Shown here: piece by piece, positions 27,681 to 40,765 of the stretch
Numbering within the stretch: position 1 is the first letter of the stretch
Layout: each line of letters begins with the position of its first letter
Assembly (NCBI RefSeq): GCF_000467125.1
Contig: NZ_BATJ01000009.1
Coordinates: forward strand, 1 to 64,000
Origin: Vibrio proteolyticus NBRC 13287
GTDB taxonomy: Bacteria; Pseudomonadota; Gammaproteobacteria; Enterobacterales; Vibrionaceae
Length of the DNA: 64,000 nt
Direction of reading: 5' to 3'
Made by a program: the position numbers and the translations under genes
Notes under the pieces: model-generated
Databases searched by the model: none
What the model was told of the DNA's origin: nothing
Seen by the model: the letters and a program-made list of their open reading frames with translations, nothing else

Positions 27681-28558
27681 TCTGCCATCTTCTGGCCGTG
27701 GACGGCGGCGGCAGCAAAACCGCTCTGCGTCTGTCTGCATTAACAGAATCCGGCCCCATCCCGATCAGCGAGCATACCCTCGGGCCGTCCTCCCTGACGC
27801 AACAGGGCGAACACGCTTACGCGCTGCTGAGTGAGGCGATCACTCAGCAACTGACCAGCCATCAGTTGAACCCCGCGCAGTGCGCTGTCGCCATTGGAGT
27901 GGCCGGCAGCGGCAATCCACACCTCAAAGCCGGGCTAGAGCAGGCATTATCGTTCTGCCCGCACCTTAAGATCACCTCCGATGCCCATATTTCGCTGCTG
28001 GGTGCCAATCGGGGCGAACCGGTCAACTGCCTGGCCATTGGTACCGGGAGCGTTGCTACCCGGCTGGAGGCCAATGGGGATATCACACTGCTTGGCGGCT
28101 GGGGCTTCCCCATTGGTGATCAGGGCGGCGGTGCCTGGTTGGGGATGCAGGCCGTCCGGGCACTGATCCGCAGCTATGAAAACAATGAATCCAATCCGCT
28201 GACTCTGACGCTGGCGACCTCACTCGGCAGCCAGCGCGCTGCCATTCTAACCTGGCTCAAACAGGCTGACGCCTGCGCTTATGCGGCTCTGGCACCGTTG
28301 GTGCTGAGCCATGCGCAGCAAGGGTGCAGCGTCAGTTGTGATATTCTTCAGCGGGGCGGACAGCATAATGAGCAGCTTGTGAAAGATTGCTGCAAAAATA
28401 ATGACTTAGCTATCGTTTTTCTCGGTAGTCTGGGACAATACTATCAATCACGCCTTTCACTACCGTGGCAGGCACGCTGCATCATAGCGCAAGGCGATGC
28501 ACTCGACGGTGCCACACGGTTGGCGCATCAACTGGCAGGAGAACACCATGACTCGTGA
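27677..28558 (+). CDS. BadF/BadG-type N-acetylglucosamine/glucosamine kinase
   Basis: 293-aa ASKHA-fold kinase. The N-terminal phosphate-binding loop DGGGSKTALRLS, the second motif AIGTGSVATRL and GDQGGGAWLG are visible. It belongs to the BadF/BadG/BcrA family, which includes the Vibrio glucosamine kinase GspK. Position between the symporter and anmK (4-bp and 11-bp overlaps) suggests that it phosphorylates GlcNAc released by NagZ or imported by the symporter. The exact sugar is not determined. Confidence 0.85.
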   Translation: MICHLLAVDGGGSKTALRLSALTESGPIPISEHTLGPSSLTQQGEHAYALLSEAITQQLTSHQLNPAQCAVAIGVAGSGNPHLKAGLEQALSFCPHLKITSDAHISLLGANRGEPVNCLAIGTGSVATRLEANGDITLLGGWGFPIGDQGGGAWLGMQAVRALIRSYENNESNPLTLTLATSLGSQRAAILTWLKQADACAYAALAPLVLSHAQQGCSVSCDILQRGGQHNEQLVKDCCKNNDLAIVFLGSLGQYYQSRLSLPWQARCIIAQGDALDGATRLAHQLAGEHHDS

Positions 28559-29654
28559 ACTTTATATCGGCGTAATGTCCGGTACCAGCCTCGACGGTGT
28601 CGACACCGCTCTGGTGGCCATCGAAAATCAAGACATTGAACTGCTGGCGTACGACGAATACGCGATGCCGGACGCTCTCAAACAGCGCCTGCTTAACGTG
28701 TGTATCGGTCAGTCCACCAATCTGGTGGAAATCGGCGAACTGGATCACCTGCTCGGTCATCTGTTTGCGGATGCCGTCAATGCTTTACTGGACAAATCCG
28801 GTTACGAGGCGGCGCAAATCCGCGCGATCGGTAACCACGGACAGACAGTATTCCATCAACCGTCCGGTACCGCGCCATTCACCATGCAGCTCGGTGATGC
28901 CAATATTGTCGCCACGCAAACCGCCATTGATACCGTGGCCGATTTTCGCCGCAAAGACATGGCGCTGGGCGGCCAGGGCGCACCTTTAGTACCCGCTTTT
29001 CACCAGACAATTTTCCACTCCTCCGACTCCAGCGTGGTGGTACTCAATATTGGCGGCGTGGCAAACATCTCTGTTCTTCGTCCAGGCGAACACGTTCTGG
29101 GCTACGACACCGGTCCGGGCAACCTGCTGCTGGATGCCTGGTGTCAACAGCACAACGGATTCAAGTATGATCAGGATGCCCGTCTGGCGCGCCAGGGAGA
29201 CGTAGTGCCAGCGTTGCTGGCGCGACTACTGCAAGAGCCTTATCTGACTCAGCCGTACCCGAAAAGCACCGGACGTGAACTGTTTAATCTGCCGTGGTTA
29301 ATGCCGCAGTTGCAAGACGTTGAGCTAAGTGCCGCCGATGTGCAGCGCACTCTGTGCGAATACACCGCCCAAACCATCGCCAACGAAGTCGGCGCGTTTC
29401 ACTCCGGCCCTGCGCCAGAGCTGTTGGTGTGTGGCGGTGGAGCACGCAACCCGCTGCTGATGGAGCGTCTGGCCGCTTTATTGCCAGACTGGACCGTGGC
29501 TCAGACCAGTGACCGCGGGATCGACAGCGACTACATGGAAGCCATGGCCTTTGCCTGGCTGGCACAACGCCGTATCCATAACCTGCCAAGCAATTTGCCT
29601 GAAGTGACCGGAGCCAGTAAGCTGGCGTCGCTGGGCGTTCTTTATTTTGCTTAG
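28548..29654 (+). CDS. anmK: Anhydro-N-acetylmuramic acid kinase AnmK
   Basis: 368 aa. Opens the 1,6-anhydro ring of anhydroMurNAc and phosphorylates it to MurNAc 6-phosphate, the MurQ substrate. The family N-terminus IGVMSGTSLDGVD is exact, followed by GNHGQTVFHQP, TVADFRRKDMALGGQGAPLVP and GYDTGPGN. The start at 28548 has SD AGGAG and overlaps the kinase gene by 11 bp; the frame extends upstream, but that part is the end of the neighbour in another frame. Confidence 0.97.
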   Translation: MTRELYIGVMSGTSLDGVDTALVAIENQDIELLAYDEYAMPDALKQRLLNVCIGQSTNLVEIGELDHLLGHLFADAVNALLDKSGYEAAQIRAIGNHGQTVFHQPSGTAPFTMQLGDANIVATQTAIDTVADFRRKDMALGGQGAPLVPAFHQTIFHSSDSSVVVLNIGGVANISVLRPGEHVLGYDTGPGNLLLDAWCQQHNGFKYDQDARLARQGDVVPALLARLLQEPYLTQPYPKSTGRELFNLPWLMPQLQDVELSAADVQRTLCEYTAQTIANEVGAFHSGPAPELLVCGGGARNPLLMERLAALLPDWTVAQTSDRGIDSDYMEAMAFAWLAQRRIHNLPSNLPEVTGASKLASLGVLYFA

Positions 29655-32398
<2,744 letters not shown>

Positions 32399-32419
32399 AG
32401 TGAACTTATCCCGTCCGAT

Positions 32420-32776
32420 TTAGTAGTCGGAATTGTTGGTACTGTAGTCATTCCAGCCACGCTGCCATTCCATTCGGAATTTCTGTGCGCTTTTGGTGCC
32501 TTCACAAACGCCGCTGTAATACTGTCCGGACAAGCCTATCTGATAGGCAAAGTTCGGATTGCAGTACTCCTCCAGCCCTTCGCTGTAACCGAGGTTGTAA
32601 TCCGCCTGATTGGCCGCGCCATACTTGGAGAGCTCTTTGTAATTGCGCTGCTCCGCCCCTTTCACGCCATCCTGATAACCGATTTGATGCCAATTACCCT
32701 GCTGCGCCAGGTCTGCGGTACTGCTGGCACAGCCTGCCAGGATTGCCACTGCGCTCAATATTATGATTGTTTTCAT
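32420..32776 (-). CDS. DUF2799-type small lipoprotein
   Basis: 118 aa. Signal peptide with lipobox ILAGC (Cys about residue 16), then a mature domain of repeated Tyr/Gly motifs (IGYQDGVKGAEQR, YNLGYSEGLEEYCNP, YQIGLSGQYYSGVC). Cys pairs suggest a periplasmic disulphide. This resembles the DUF2799 family, which has no known function. It lies 21 bp upstream of the antiporter gene on the same strand and may share its transcript. Confidence 0.8.
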   Translation of the reverse strand: MKTIIILSAVAILAGCASSTADLAQQGNWHQIGYQDGVKGAEQRNYKELSKYGAANQADYNLGYSEGLEEYCNPNFAYQIGLSGQYYSGVCEGTKSAQKFRMEWQRGWNDYSTNNSDY

Positions 32777-32896
32777 TTTTGTTCCTTTATAACAATGCGT
32801 GTACTACCCACCAACATGCCACTAACGACATACTTTTGCTACCCAATTGTAGACTATCCGGCTTCGCCGGGAGAGCAGCACTCCTCTTGCACCACA

Positions 32897-32964
32897 ACCG
32901 TTCACTCCGCACCAAAACCGCTCAATGTCATTGGCTACCACTCACATCAGGATACGACCACTCA
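32897..32964 (+). promoter_or_regulatory. Four 20-bp-spaced direct repeats, candidate BtsR operator array
   Basis: ACCGTTCA (32897-32904), ACCGCTCA (32917-32924), ACCACTCA (32937-32944) and ACCACTCA (32957-32964), each separated by exactly 12 bp. A degenerate fifth copy, AGCACTCC, sits one period upstream (32877-32884, 6 of 8). The last copy ends 80 bp before the cstA start. LytTR-type regulators bind 8-10 bp direct repeats about two helical turns apart, and the repeat resembles the ACC[G/A]CT[C/T]A motif reported for E. coli BtsR. Confidence 0.75.
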
Positions 32965-33044
32965 AGGTAAAAGCGGATGTTTCTCGACTCCTTGCGACGT
33001 AATATCCAGGCTGAGCTTAATCAATTAATCAAGGGACAATTGCT

Positions 33045-34529
33045 ATGTTGTGGTTCTTAACCTGTGTCGCAGCCCTCATCGGCGGATACTTTATTTACGG
33101 CGCTTTCGTCGAGAAAATATTTGGTATTAATGAACAGCGCCAAACACCGGCACACACCAAAACCGACGGGGTCGATTACGTACCGATGTCAACCAAGAAA
33201 GTGTACCTAGTGCAGTTGCTGAACATTGCGGGTGTGGGTCCGATTTTTGGCCCAATTATGGGAGCGCTTTACGGCCCTGCCGCTATGCTGTGGATCGTGA
33301 TCGGCTGTATCTTCGCAGGCGCGGTACACGACTACTTCTCCGGCATGCTGTCCGTGCGCAATGGTGGAGCATCGGTTCCGAGTATTACCGGACGTTATTT
33401 GGGCAATGGCGCGAAACATTTTATGAACATTTTTGCCATTGTTCTGCTGTTGCTGGTTGGGGTGGTGTTTGTCTCCGCACCTGCTGGCATGATCACCAAT
33501 CTGATTAACGATCAGACCAGCCTCAACGTCAGCATGACAACCATGGTGGTGATCATCTTCGCGTACTACATCATTGCAACCATTGTCCCTGTCGATAAAA
33601 TCATTGGCCGCTTTTATCCACTGTTCGGGGCGCTGCTGATTTTCATGTCTGTCGGCCTGATGACGGCCGTTGCCGTCTCCAGTGAACACACGGTGATGGG
33701 CGATTTCCAGGTCAGTGATATGTTCTCTAACCTGAACCCGAACGACATGCCATTGTGGCCTGCCCTGTTCATCACCATCGCCTGTGGTGCGATCTCTGGT
33801 TTCCATGCCACACAATCGCCGCTGATGGCACGCTGCATGGAAAACGAAAAGAACGGCCGTTTTGTCTTTTATGGCGCGATGATCGGCGAAGGCGTTATTG
33901 CCCTGATTTGGTGTGCAATCGCCCTGTCGTTCTTCGGCTCACTGGATGCGCTGTCGGAAGCGGTGAAAAACGGCGGACCAGGCAATGTCGTGTACAGCTC
34001 TTCTTTCGGTCTGTTGGGTGTCTTTGGTGGTGTGATTGCCTTCCTGGGTGTTGTTATCCTGCCCATCACCTCTGGTGACACAGCGTTCCGCTCAAGCCGC
34101 CTGATTCTGGCTGAGTACTTCAATATGGAGCAGAAAACACTACGCAATCGTCTGCTGATGGCAGTGCCTCTGTTCGTGATCGGCGGCGTACTGACTCAAG
34201 TCGATTTCGGTATCATCTGGCGTTACTTCGGTTTTGCCAACCAAACCACGGCCGTTATGATGTTGTGGACCGCATCCGCTTACCTGCTGCGCCACAATAA
34301 GTTGCACTGGATCACAACCGTGCCAGCGGTCTTCATGACCAGCGTCTGTGTGACCTTCATCCTCAACAGCAGCACGCTCGGCTTCGGTCTGCCAATGCAG
34401 CTGTCGACCATCGTGGGTGTAGTATTCTCGCTGGCGGCCATGGTCTACGTGATCAAGACGTCAAAAGGCAAAGGTGAAATGGCCCTGAGCGACGAAGAAA
34501 AACCTCAGGCAGTGGCGGAGACCGCCTGA
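33045..34529 (+). CDS. cstA: CstA/BtsT-family (carbon starvation A) transporter, probable pyruvate uptake
   Basis: 494-aa inner-membrane protein with about 12-13 TM helices of the CstA family (FGPIMGALYGPAAMLWIVIGCIF, DYFSGMLSVRNGG, HATQSPLMARC). It is much shorter than E. coli CstA and BtsT (about 700 aa), a compact version of the family. E. coli BtsT is a pyruvate/H+ symporter switched on by BtsSR, and CstA takes up pyruvate or peptides. The direct-repeat array upstream and the BtsSR genes 9 kb away suggest pyruvate control here too. SD AAGGGA before the ATG; strong terminator after. Confidence 0.9.
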   Translation: MLWFLTCVAALIGGYFIYGAFVEKIFGINEQRQTPAHTKTDGVDYVPMSTKKVYLVQLLNIAGVGPIFGPIMGALYGPAAMLWIVIGCIFAGAVHDYFSGMLSVRNGGASVPSITGRYLGNGAKHFMNIFAIVLLLLVGVVFVSAPAGMITNLINDQTSLNVSMTTMVVIIFAYYIIATIVPVDKIIGRFYPLFGALLIFMSVGLMTAVAVSSEHTVMGDFQVSDMFSNLNPNDMPLWPALFITIACGAISGFHATQSPLMARCMENEKNGRFVFYGAMIGEGVIALIWCAIALSFFGSLDALSEAVKNGGPGNVVYSSSFGLLGVFGGVIAFLGVVILPITSGDTAFRSSRLILAEYFNMEQKTLRNRLLMAVPLFVIGGVLTQVDFGIIWRYFGFANQTTAVMMLWTASAYLLRHNKLHWITTVPAVFMTSVCVTFILNSSTLGFGLPMQLSTIVGVVFSLAAMVYVIKTSKGKGEMALSDEEKPQAVAETA

Positions 34530-34555
34530 CCTTGTAACGATTTAGCTTAAACGTC

Positions 34556-34582
34556 AAAGAGCTCCTTCGGGAGCTCTTTTTG
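34556..34582 (+). terminator. cstA terminator
   Basis: 10-bp stem AAAGAGCTCC / GGAGCTCTTT with TTCG loop and T run, 26 bp after the stop. Confidence 0.93.
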
Positions 34583-34708
34583 TTTTCACAAGACCACTAT
34601 GACTCTGCTTGTGCGAGTGACAGCAGCCTCAGTACCCAAAGCCCACCAGAACAAGATGCTTTGCTGTGGCAACGCATCCAGCCCTAACCAAACACTCTGC
34701 GCGAGATA

Positions 34709-34734
34709 GAAAAAAGGCGACCATCAGGTCGCCT
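34709..34734 (-). terminator. ispH terminator
   Basis: On the minus strand, stem AGGCGACC / GGTCGCCT with loop TGAT, followed by a T run. It lies about 18 bp after the ispH stop. Confidence 0.9.
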
Positions 34735-34752
34735 CATTGTTCCATCACCAGG

Positions 34753-35715
34753 TTAGTCAACCTGCTTGATTTGCAGCTCTTTCGGCACTTCAAAGAACAT
34801 GTTTTCTTCGCGCCCCAGCACTTCCTCGACAGACTCGGCGCCAAGTTCGCGGATTCGATTGAGGATCTGGTTAACCAGCTCTTCCGGCGCCGACGCCCCG
34901 GCAGTCACACCGATCTTCTGTTTGCCCTCAAACCATTGTGGCTGAATGTCTTCCGGACAGTCAGTCAGATACCCCGGCGTGCCGAGTTTCTCAGCCAGCT
35001 CTTTCAATCGGGTGGAGTTGGACGAATTCTTGGAGCCCACTACCACCATCACATCCACCGTTTCCGCCAGCTCACGCACAGCATCCTGACGGTTCTGAGT
35101 CGCGTAACAAATATCATCTTTCCGCGGCCCCTGAATGTGTGGAAATACCCGACGTAGCTCTTCAATCACATCGGCAGTTTCATCCACCGACAACGTTGTC
35201 TGGCTGACATAGTGAAGATTATCCGGGTGCTTTACTTTGCTCTGCAACGCCGCGACATCAGCCGGCTTTTCCACCAGATACATGCCACCGCTATCGCTGG
35301 CGTACTGCCCCATGGTCCCTTCCACTTCCGGGTGACCCGCGTGGCCAATCAGCACCACTTCCATATTCTTGCGGCTGGCGCGCGCCACCTCCATATGCAC
35401 TTTCGTGACCAGTGGGCATGTGGCATCAAACACCGTCAAAGCACGGGCTTTCGCTTCCTGACGGACTGCCTGCGAGACTCCATGAGCAGAAAAAATCACG
35501 ATGTTGTCGTCCGGCACTTCATGCAGCTCTTCGACAAACACCGCACCGCGACGTTTCAGGCCTTCGACCACAAACCGGTTGTGCACTACTTCATGGCGGA
35601 CGTAAATCGGCGGTTGATACATTTCCAGCGCACGTTCAACAATGCTGATGGCGCGATCAACACCGGCACAGAAACCACGTGGGTTTGCTAACAGTATTTT
35701 CATTTCATTGCTCAT
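34753..35715 (-). CDS. ispH: 4-hydroxy-3-methylbut-2-enyl diphosphate reductase IspH
   Basis: Last enzyme of the MEP isoprenoid pathway: reduces HMBPP to IPP and DMAPP with an iron-sulphur cluster. 320 aa with the three cluster cysteines in [20 protein letters not shown] and [11 protein letters not shown], and the C-terminus [14 protein letters not shown]. The first ATG (MSNEMKILL) is used, since an SD-like GAAGAA precedes it; the second ATG four codons later matches the E. coli start. Confidence 0.97.
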   Translation of the reverse strand: MSNEMKILLANPRGFCAGVDRAISIVERALEMYQPPIYVRHEVVHNRFVVEGLKRRGAVFVEELHEVPDDNIVIFSAHGVSQAVRQEAKARALTVFDATCPLVTKVHMEVARASRKNMEVVLIGHAGHPEVEGTMGQYASDSGGMYLVEKPADVAALQSKVKHPDNLHYVSQTTLSVDETADVIEELRRVFPHIQGPRKDDICYATQNRQDAVRELAETVDVMVVVGSKNSSNSTRLKELAEKLGTPGYLTDCPEDIQPQWFEGKQKIGVTAGASAPEELVNQILNRIRELGAESVEEVLGREENMFFEVPKELQIKQVD

Positions 35716-35737
35716 GGGAGTTCTTCTGTCTGGGGCG

Positions 35738-36169
35738 TTATTCTACTGACAAAATCTCAACTTCAAAAGTCACATCTTGTCCGGCCAGAGGATGATTGAA
35801 GTCCACGGTCACGGAATCCCCTGCGATCTCGGTAATGATCCCCGGAATTTCCATCCCATCCGGACCGCTGAACGCCATGACGGTGCCAACTTCCACTTCA
35901 GCGTCACCGACAAAACGGGCGCGATCCATATGATGGATGTTGTCCGGGTTTGGCATACCAAATGCGTCGGCGGCTTTCAGTTCAATGGCTTTCTGCTCAT
36001 TCGGTGCCATACCCAGCAGACATTGTTCAAAATTATCACTCAGACTGCCGTCACCAATCACCAGCTTGGCTGGCTTGCCCATGTTGTGCGTGCTGTCGGC
36101 CACCGAGCCATCGCTGAGTTTAATCGTAAAATGCAGGGTCACTGCTGAATTGTGGGTAATCGTAGTCAC
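35738..36169 (-). CDS. fkpB: FKBP-type peptidyl-prolyl cis-trans isomerase FkpB (SlpA)
   Basis: Cytoplasmic proline isomerase and chaperone, 143 aa, close to E. coli FkpB (149). FKBP features: [36 protein letters not shown] and the inserted IF-type domain [12 protein letters not shown] place the start at GTG 36169 because AAGGA lies 9 nt upstream and the N-terminus then aligns with the family; an ATG at 36202 would add 11 residues. Second-last gene of ileS-lspA-fkpB-ispH, the enterobacterial order. Confidence 0.9.
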   Translation of the reverse strand: MTTITHNSAVTLHFTIKLSDGSVADSTHNMGKPAKLVIGDGSLSDNFEQCLLGMAPNEQKAIELKAADAFGMPNPDNIHHMDRARFVGDAEVEVGTVMAFSGPDGMEIPGIITEIAGDSVTVDFNHPLAGQDVTFEVEILSVE

Positions 36170-36227
36170 GTCAGGGCTTCCTTGATAATTGACGGGCATC
36201 GCCCGCGAGTTGACTCTGTGTCGAGCC

Positions 36228-36268
36228 TTTATAGTAAAAAGCGCCTCCCGAATCAACGGATGGCGCTT
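36228..36268 (-). promoter_or_regulatory. lspA terminator overlapping a fkpB-ispH promoter
   Basis: On the minus strand a stem AGCGCC...GGCGCT is followed by T5 (36236-36268), a terminator-like structure after lspA. Its loop carries TTGATT (36251-36256), which is 17 bp from TATAAA (36228-36233). The same bases can thus end one transcript and start the next. Confidence 0.5.
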
Positions 36269-36291
36269 AGGGTTATTCAGTTGCTGGCGGT

Positions 36292-36801
36292 TCAGCCTTT
36301 GGCCTTGTCTTTACTGCGAAAGCTGTCGACAATGATCATCGCCGCGCCAATACAAATGGCCATGTCTGCCAGATTGAATGCCGGCCAGTGATGATTTCCC
36401 CAAAAAAAGTCCAGATAATCCACCACGAAACCATGCACCACTCGGTCAAACACGTTGCCAACCGCGCCACCAATGATCAGCGCATACGCGATGTTGTTCC
36501 ACTTCTCTTGTGCGGGTAACTTGCTCATCCAGTAAGAGAGCATGGCCGTGACTGCAAAAGCAATCCCCGTAAACAACCAACGTTGCCATCCCGCCTGATC
36601 ACTCAGGAAACTGAACGCGGCACCGTAGTTGTGGACGTACAACAGGTTGAAGAACGGCAGGATCTCTATGCGGTTTTCCCAACCGTAACCCATGCTGTTC
36701 ATCACCACCAGCTTGATGCCGATGTCGGCAACAAACACCAGCAAAGCCAGCCACAGCCAGCGAATACCAGATTGTTTTAAAGTTAGCGTCTGTTCACTCA
36801 T
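36292..36801 (-). CDS. lspA: Lipoprotein signal peptidase LspA
   Basis: Inner-membrane aspartyl protease (signal peptidase II) that removes signal peptides from prolipoproteins after lipidation by Lgt. 169 aa with four TM helices and both catalytic Asp regions, GAVGNVFDR and VVDYLDFFW. It follows ileS by 46 bp in the usual order. SD CAGGAATGATGA. Confidence 0.97.
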   Translation of the reverse strand: MSEQTLTLKQSGIRWLWLALLVFVADIGIKLVVMNSMGYGWENRIEILPFFNLLYVHNYGAAFSFLSDQAGWQRWLFTGIAFAVTAMLSYWMSKLPAQEKWNNIAYALIIGGAVGNVFDRVVHGFVVDYLDFFWGNHHWPAFNLADMAICIGAAMIIVDSFRSKDKAKG

Positions 36802-36847
36802 TCATCATTCCTGTTATCACGGCCACCGCAGCGGCCGTGAAATCAAA

Positions 36848-39694
36848 TTAAGCGAATCGACGAACTTCGCCTTCACCGTCGACGTTAGACACACAGCGAC
36901 CACAAATGGTTTCGTGACCAACAATGGTGCCAACATCCGGAGTGTGATGCCAACAGCGGTCGCACTTCTCAGCGTCAATCGCGGCAACTTCAACGAACAA
37001 GCCATCCAGTTCAGTGGCATGCGCCGCTTGACCTTTTTCGCTCACTGGCTTAACCACTGCCTCAGAGGTTAGCAACACAAAACGCAGCTCATCTTGCAGT
37101 TTGTTGATTTTCGCCGCCAGCGCGTCGTCAGCGTACAGCGTGACTGACGCCTGCAACGCACCACCAATGATTTTTTCGTTACGTGCGGCTTCCAATTGCT
37201 TATTGACGGCATTACGCACCGACTGAATTTCAGCCCAGAATTCGTTGTTCAGCTCTTCGCCTTCAGCCAGACCGAACAGACCATCGAACCATTCCCCCGT
37301 GAAGACAAACTTGTCACGTTGACCCGGCATTTCGTTCCAGATCTCGTCCGCTGTGAACGACATGATTGGCGCCATCCAGCGAACCAAAGCTTCAACGATG
37401 TAGTACAGTGCGGTCTGACAGCTGCGCTGCGCGTGGCCACCACGTTTCGCGGTGTACTGACGATCTTTGATCACGTCCAGGTAGAACGAGCCCATTTCAA
37501 TTGAACAGAACTGCATCAAACGCTGCGTGACGGCGTGCGTGTTGTATTCACCGTACGCTTTCACGATCTCTTCTTGCGCGGCGAGTGCACGACCAACCGC
37601 CCAGCGATCCAGTGCCACCATTTCGTCAGCCGGAACCAGATCCGTTTCTGGGTTGAAACCGTTGAGGTTTGCCAGGAAGAAACGGGCGGTGTTACGGATG
37701 CGACGGTACGCATCGGCGCTGCGTTTCAGAATTTCATCCGATACGGCGACTTCGCCAGTGTAATCGGTTGATGCCACCCACAGGCGCAGAATGTCGGCAC
37801 CCAGCTTGTTGGTCACATCTTTAGGTGCCACAACGTTACCGATCGACTTCGACATCTTACGGCCTTGACCGTCAACCACGAAACCGTGTGTCAGTACTTG
37901 TTTGTATGGCGCTTCGCCTTTCATCGCGATCGATGAGATCAGTGAAGACTGGAACCAACCGCGGTGTTGGTCAGACCCTTCCAGGTACAGATCTGCACTG
38001 TGGCCGTGGTATTCTTCACGAGCATCAACCACTGAGAAGTGGGTCACACCCGAGTCAAACCAGACGTCGAGTGTATCCAGTACTTTCTCGTAATTCGCTG
38101 CATCTTCTTCGCCCAGCAGTTCCGCCGCATCGACATCCCACCAAGCCTGAATGCCTTTTTGCTCAACCAGTTGAGCCACTTTTTCAATCAGCTCAGAGGT
38201 GTTGGGGTGAAGTTCTGCGGTTTCTTTATGCACAAACAGTGCAATCGGCACACCCCAGGTGCGCTGACGAGAGATACACCACTCAGGGCGACCTTCGATC
38301 ATGCCTTCAATACGGCTTTGACCCCATTCTGGCATCCACTGAACACCTTTGATGGATTCAAGTGCTTTTGCACGCAGGCCAGCCTGGTCCATAGACACGA
38401 ACCATTGTGGGGTTGCGCGGAAAATGATTGGCGTTTTATGACGCCAGCAGTGCGGGTAGCTGTGCTCGTAAGCGTGGTGATGCAGCAGCGCACCTTTCTC
38501 TTTGAGCGTTTCCACAACCGCATCATTGGCTTTAAACACATGTTGACCAGCAAATAGCTCTGTATCTGGCAAGTAAACGCCGTTGGAACCTACCGGGTTC
38601 GCGACTTCCAGACCGTATTTTTGACCAACCGCGAAGTCTTCCTGGCCGTGGCCAGGTGCCGTGTGAACCACACCCGTACCAGAATCTGTTGTCACGTGAT
38701 CGCCAAGAATCGCAGGCACAGTAAAGTCGTAGAACGGATGCTGGTACTGAGTCAACTCCAGATCCGCGCCTTTCGCAAAGCCCAGATTGTGGAAGTGCTC
38801 GATGCCGGCACGATCCATCACGTCTTTCGCCAGCTCAGAAGCGACGATAATACGCTCAGGTTGACGTTCAGACGCATCGTCACCCTCAACTTGGATCAAC
38901 ACGTATTCCAGATCGTCACGCAGACACACCGCGCGGTTCGCTGGCAGTGTCCAAGGTGTGGTGGTCCAGATAACGATAGAAATATCGCCGTGACCTTCGT
39001 GGCCTTCGCTTAATGCAAATTTAGACAACAACGCCGCTTCGTCTGCCGCTTTAAAGCGCACATCAATCGAAGGAGAGACTTTGTCTTTGTACTCGACTTC
39101 TGCTTCTGCCAATGCAGAGCCACAGTCGGTACACCAGTGAACCGGTTTGAAGCCTTTCAACAGGTGACCTTGGTCAGCAATCTTACCCAATGCACGGATG
39201 ATGTTCGCTTCCGTGTCGAAGTCCATGGTGCGGTAAGGCTTGTCCCACTCACCCATGATACCAAGGCGCTTAAAGCTCTCTTTCTGACCTTCAACCTGAC
39301 CCGCAGCGTAGTCACGGCATTTTTCGCGAAACTCCGCCGCGGTAACTTTTTGACCTGGCTTACCAACCTTTTTTTCTACCATCAGTTCGATAGGCAGACC
39401 GTGGCAGTCCCAGCCAGGAATGTAAGGTGCGTCAAAACCTGAAAGTGTTTTGGATTTAATAATAATGTCTTTAAGAATCTTGTTCAGTGCGTGGCCAATA
39501 TGAATATCACCGTTGGCGTATGGAGGGCCATCGTGTAATACAAAAGATTTTTTGCCTTTTTTCGCTTTACGGATTTCGCCGTAAAGGTCTTCTTGATACC
39601 AACGCTTCAGCATTTCTGGCTCGCGGTTGGCCAGATTGCCGCGCATCGGAAACCCTGTTTCAGGTAAGTTCAGGGTATCTTTATACTCACTCAT
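36848..39694 (-). CDS. ileS: Isoleucine-tRNA ligase
   Basis: Class Ia aminoacyl-tRNA synthetase, 948 aa, charging tRNA-Ile with editing of valine. HIGH motif in [11 protein letters not shown] (about residue 66), a large CP1 editing domain in the middle, KMSKS in [10 protein letters not shown] (about residue 610) and a C-terminal zinc site with CDRCWHH and CGRCVS. Complete. Upstream ribF lies on the same strand after a 64-bp gap. Confidence 0.98.
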   Translation of the reverse strand: MSEYKDTLNLPETGFPMRGNLANREPEMLKRWYQEDLYGEIRKAKKGKKSFVLHDGPPYANGDIHIGHALNKILKDIIIKSKTLSGFDAPYIPGWDCHGLPIELMVEKKVGKPGQKVTAAEFREKCRDYAAGQVEGQKESFKRLGIMGEWDKPYRTMDFDTEANIIRALGKIADQGHLLKGFKPVHWCTDCGSALAEAEVEYKDKVSPSIDVRFKAADEAALLSKFALSEGHEGHGDISIVIWTTTPWTLPANRAVCLRDDLEYVLIQVEGDDASERQPERIIVASELAKDVMDRAGIEHFHNLGFAKGADLELTQYQHPFYDFTVPAILGDHVTTDSGTGVVHTAPGHGQEDFAVGQKYGLEVANPVGSNGVYLPDTELFAGQHVFKANDAVVETLKEKGALLHHHAYEHSYPHCWRHKTPIIFRATPQWFVSMDQAGLRAKALESIKGVQWMPEWGQSRIEGMIEGRPEWCISRQRTWGVPIALFVHKETAELHPNTSELIEKVAQLVEQKGIQAWWDVDAAELLGEEDAANYEKVLDTLDVWFDSGVTHFSVVDAREEYHGHSADLYLEGSDQHRGWFQSSLISSIAMKGEAPYKQVLTHGFVVDGQGRKMSKSIGNVVAPKDVTNKLGADILRLWVASTDYTGEVAVSDEILKRSADAYRRIRNTARFFLANLNGFNPETDLVPADEMVALDRWAVGRALAAQEEIVKAYGEYNTHAVTQRLMQFCSIEMGSFYLDVIKDRQYTAKRGGHAQRSCQTALYYIVEALVRWMAPIMSFTADEIWNEMPGQRDKFVFTGEWFDGLFGLAEGEELNNEFWAEIQSVRNAVNKQLEAARNEKIIGGALQASVTLYADDALAAKINKLQDELRFVLLTSEAVVKPVSEKGQAAHATELDGLFVEVAAIDAEKCDRCWHHTPDVGTIVGHETICGRCVSNVDGEGEVRRFA

Positions 39695-39758
39695 CGATTC
39701 TTAATTCCGTTATGTTGGGCGATAGTTAGACATTATGTTAGACGGTGGACTAAACCGT

Positions 39759-40694
39759 TTAACGCTTAAGCCGACGCAGCCACACCCTTGCTGCCTCAGC
39801 ATCCAATTCAATTTGTTGTTTGAGCGCATCAAACGACTCAAATTTATGCTCGTCTCGGAGCTTATGTAACAGTGCGACTTCCAGCTGTTTGCCGTACAAA
39901 TTGCCGTGAAAGTCAAACAAATGCACTTCAAGTTGTTGGCGAATGCCATTGACCGTCGGGCGCTGGCCGATATTCGCGACGCCGCCAACCGGCGTGTCCT
40001 GTAAACCGTATGCTTCAACGACATACACACCGGAAACCGGTGACACGCAACGCTTGAGCGGGATATTGGCGGTTGGGAAACCTATGGTTCTGCCCAATTT
40101 TCGGCCGTGTGACACCCGCCCACTGATGCTGTACTGACGCCCCAGCATGTTACTGGCGGCAACCAGATCATCACTAGCCAGCGCTTCACGAATCGCGGTG
40201 CTGCTGACACGTTGTTGCTGCAAACAGAAACTCTGGGTACTGACGACTTCAAAGCCGTATTCCCGGCCGGCTTGTTGCAACATGGCAAAGTTGCCCGTGC
40301 GCCCTTTGCCGAAGCAAAAATCATCGCCAACCACCAGAAACTTAACACCCAATTTTGCGACCAACAAGTCACGAATGAACTGTTCCGCACTCAGGTTGGC
40401 AAAGTGCACATTAAAGTTCACACACAGCAGTCTGTTGATATTGAGTTTCCCGAGCTGCACAAACTTATCGCGCAGGCGAGTCAGACGGGCCGGCGCTTTG
40501 TCTTTCGCGAACAGCTCCATCGGTTGAGGTTCAAACGTCATCACCACTGAAGGTAAGTCCAGTGCTTTCGCCTGCTCAGAAACCTGGCTCAACACTTGTT
40601 GATGCCCGAGGTGCACACCATCAAAGTTGCCGATGGTCAGAACACAGCCATGATGACTTGCTTTGATGTTATGAATACCGCGGATTAATTCCAT
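39759..40694 (-). CDS. ribF: Bifunctional riboflavin kinase / FAD synthetase RibF
   Basis: Makes FMN and then FAD from riboflavin. 311 aa: N-terminal nucleotidyltransferase (GNFDGVHLGHQ near residue 24, SSTAIREAL) and C-terminal flavokinase (GRTIGFPTANIPL, GGVANIGQRPTV). The frame starts at 40724, but the internal ATG at 40694 (MELIRGIHNIK) matches the family start and gives the usual length. Order murJ-ribF-ileS-lspA is conserved in Vibrio. Confidence 0.96.
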   Translation of the reverse strand: MELIRGIHNIKASHHGCVLTIGNFDGVHLGHQQVLSQVSEQAKALDLPSVVMTFEPQPMELFAKDKAPARLTRLRDKFVQLGKLNINRLLCVNFNVHFANLSAEQFIRDLLVAKLGVKFLVVGDDFCFGKGRTGNFAMLQQAGREYGFEVVSTQSFCLQQQRVSSTAIREALASDDLVAASNMLGRQYSISGRVSHGRKLGRTIGFPTANIPLKRCVSPVSGVYVVEAYGLQDTPVGGVANIGQRPTVNGIRQQLEVHLFDFHGNLYGKQLEVALLHKLRDEHKFESFDALKQQIELDAEAARVWLRRLKR

Positions 40695-40765
40695 GGAAAT
40701 ACGCTGAAACCTTGCAATTCTCAATTATCAATGTGTGAAACTGACGGATTATATACTAATCCATC

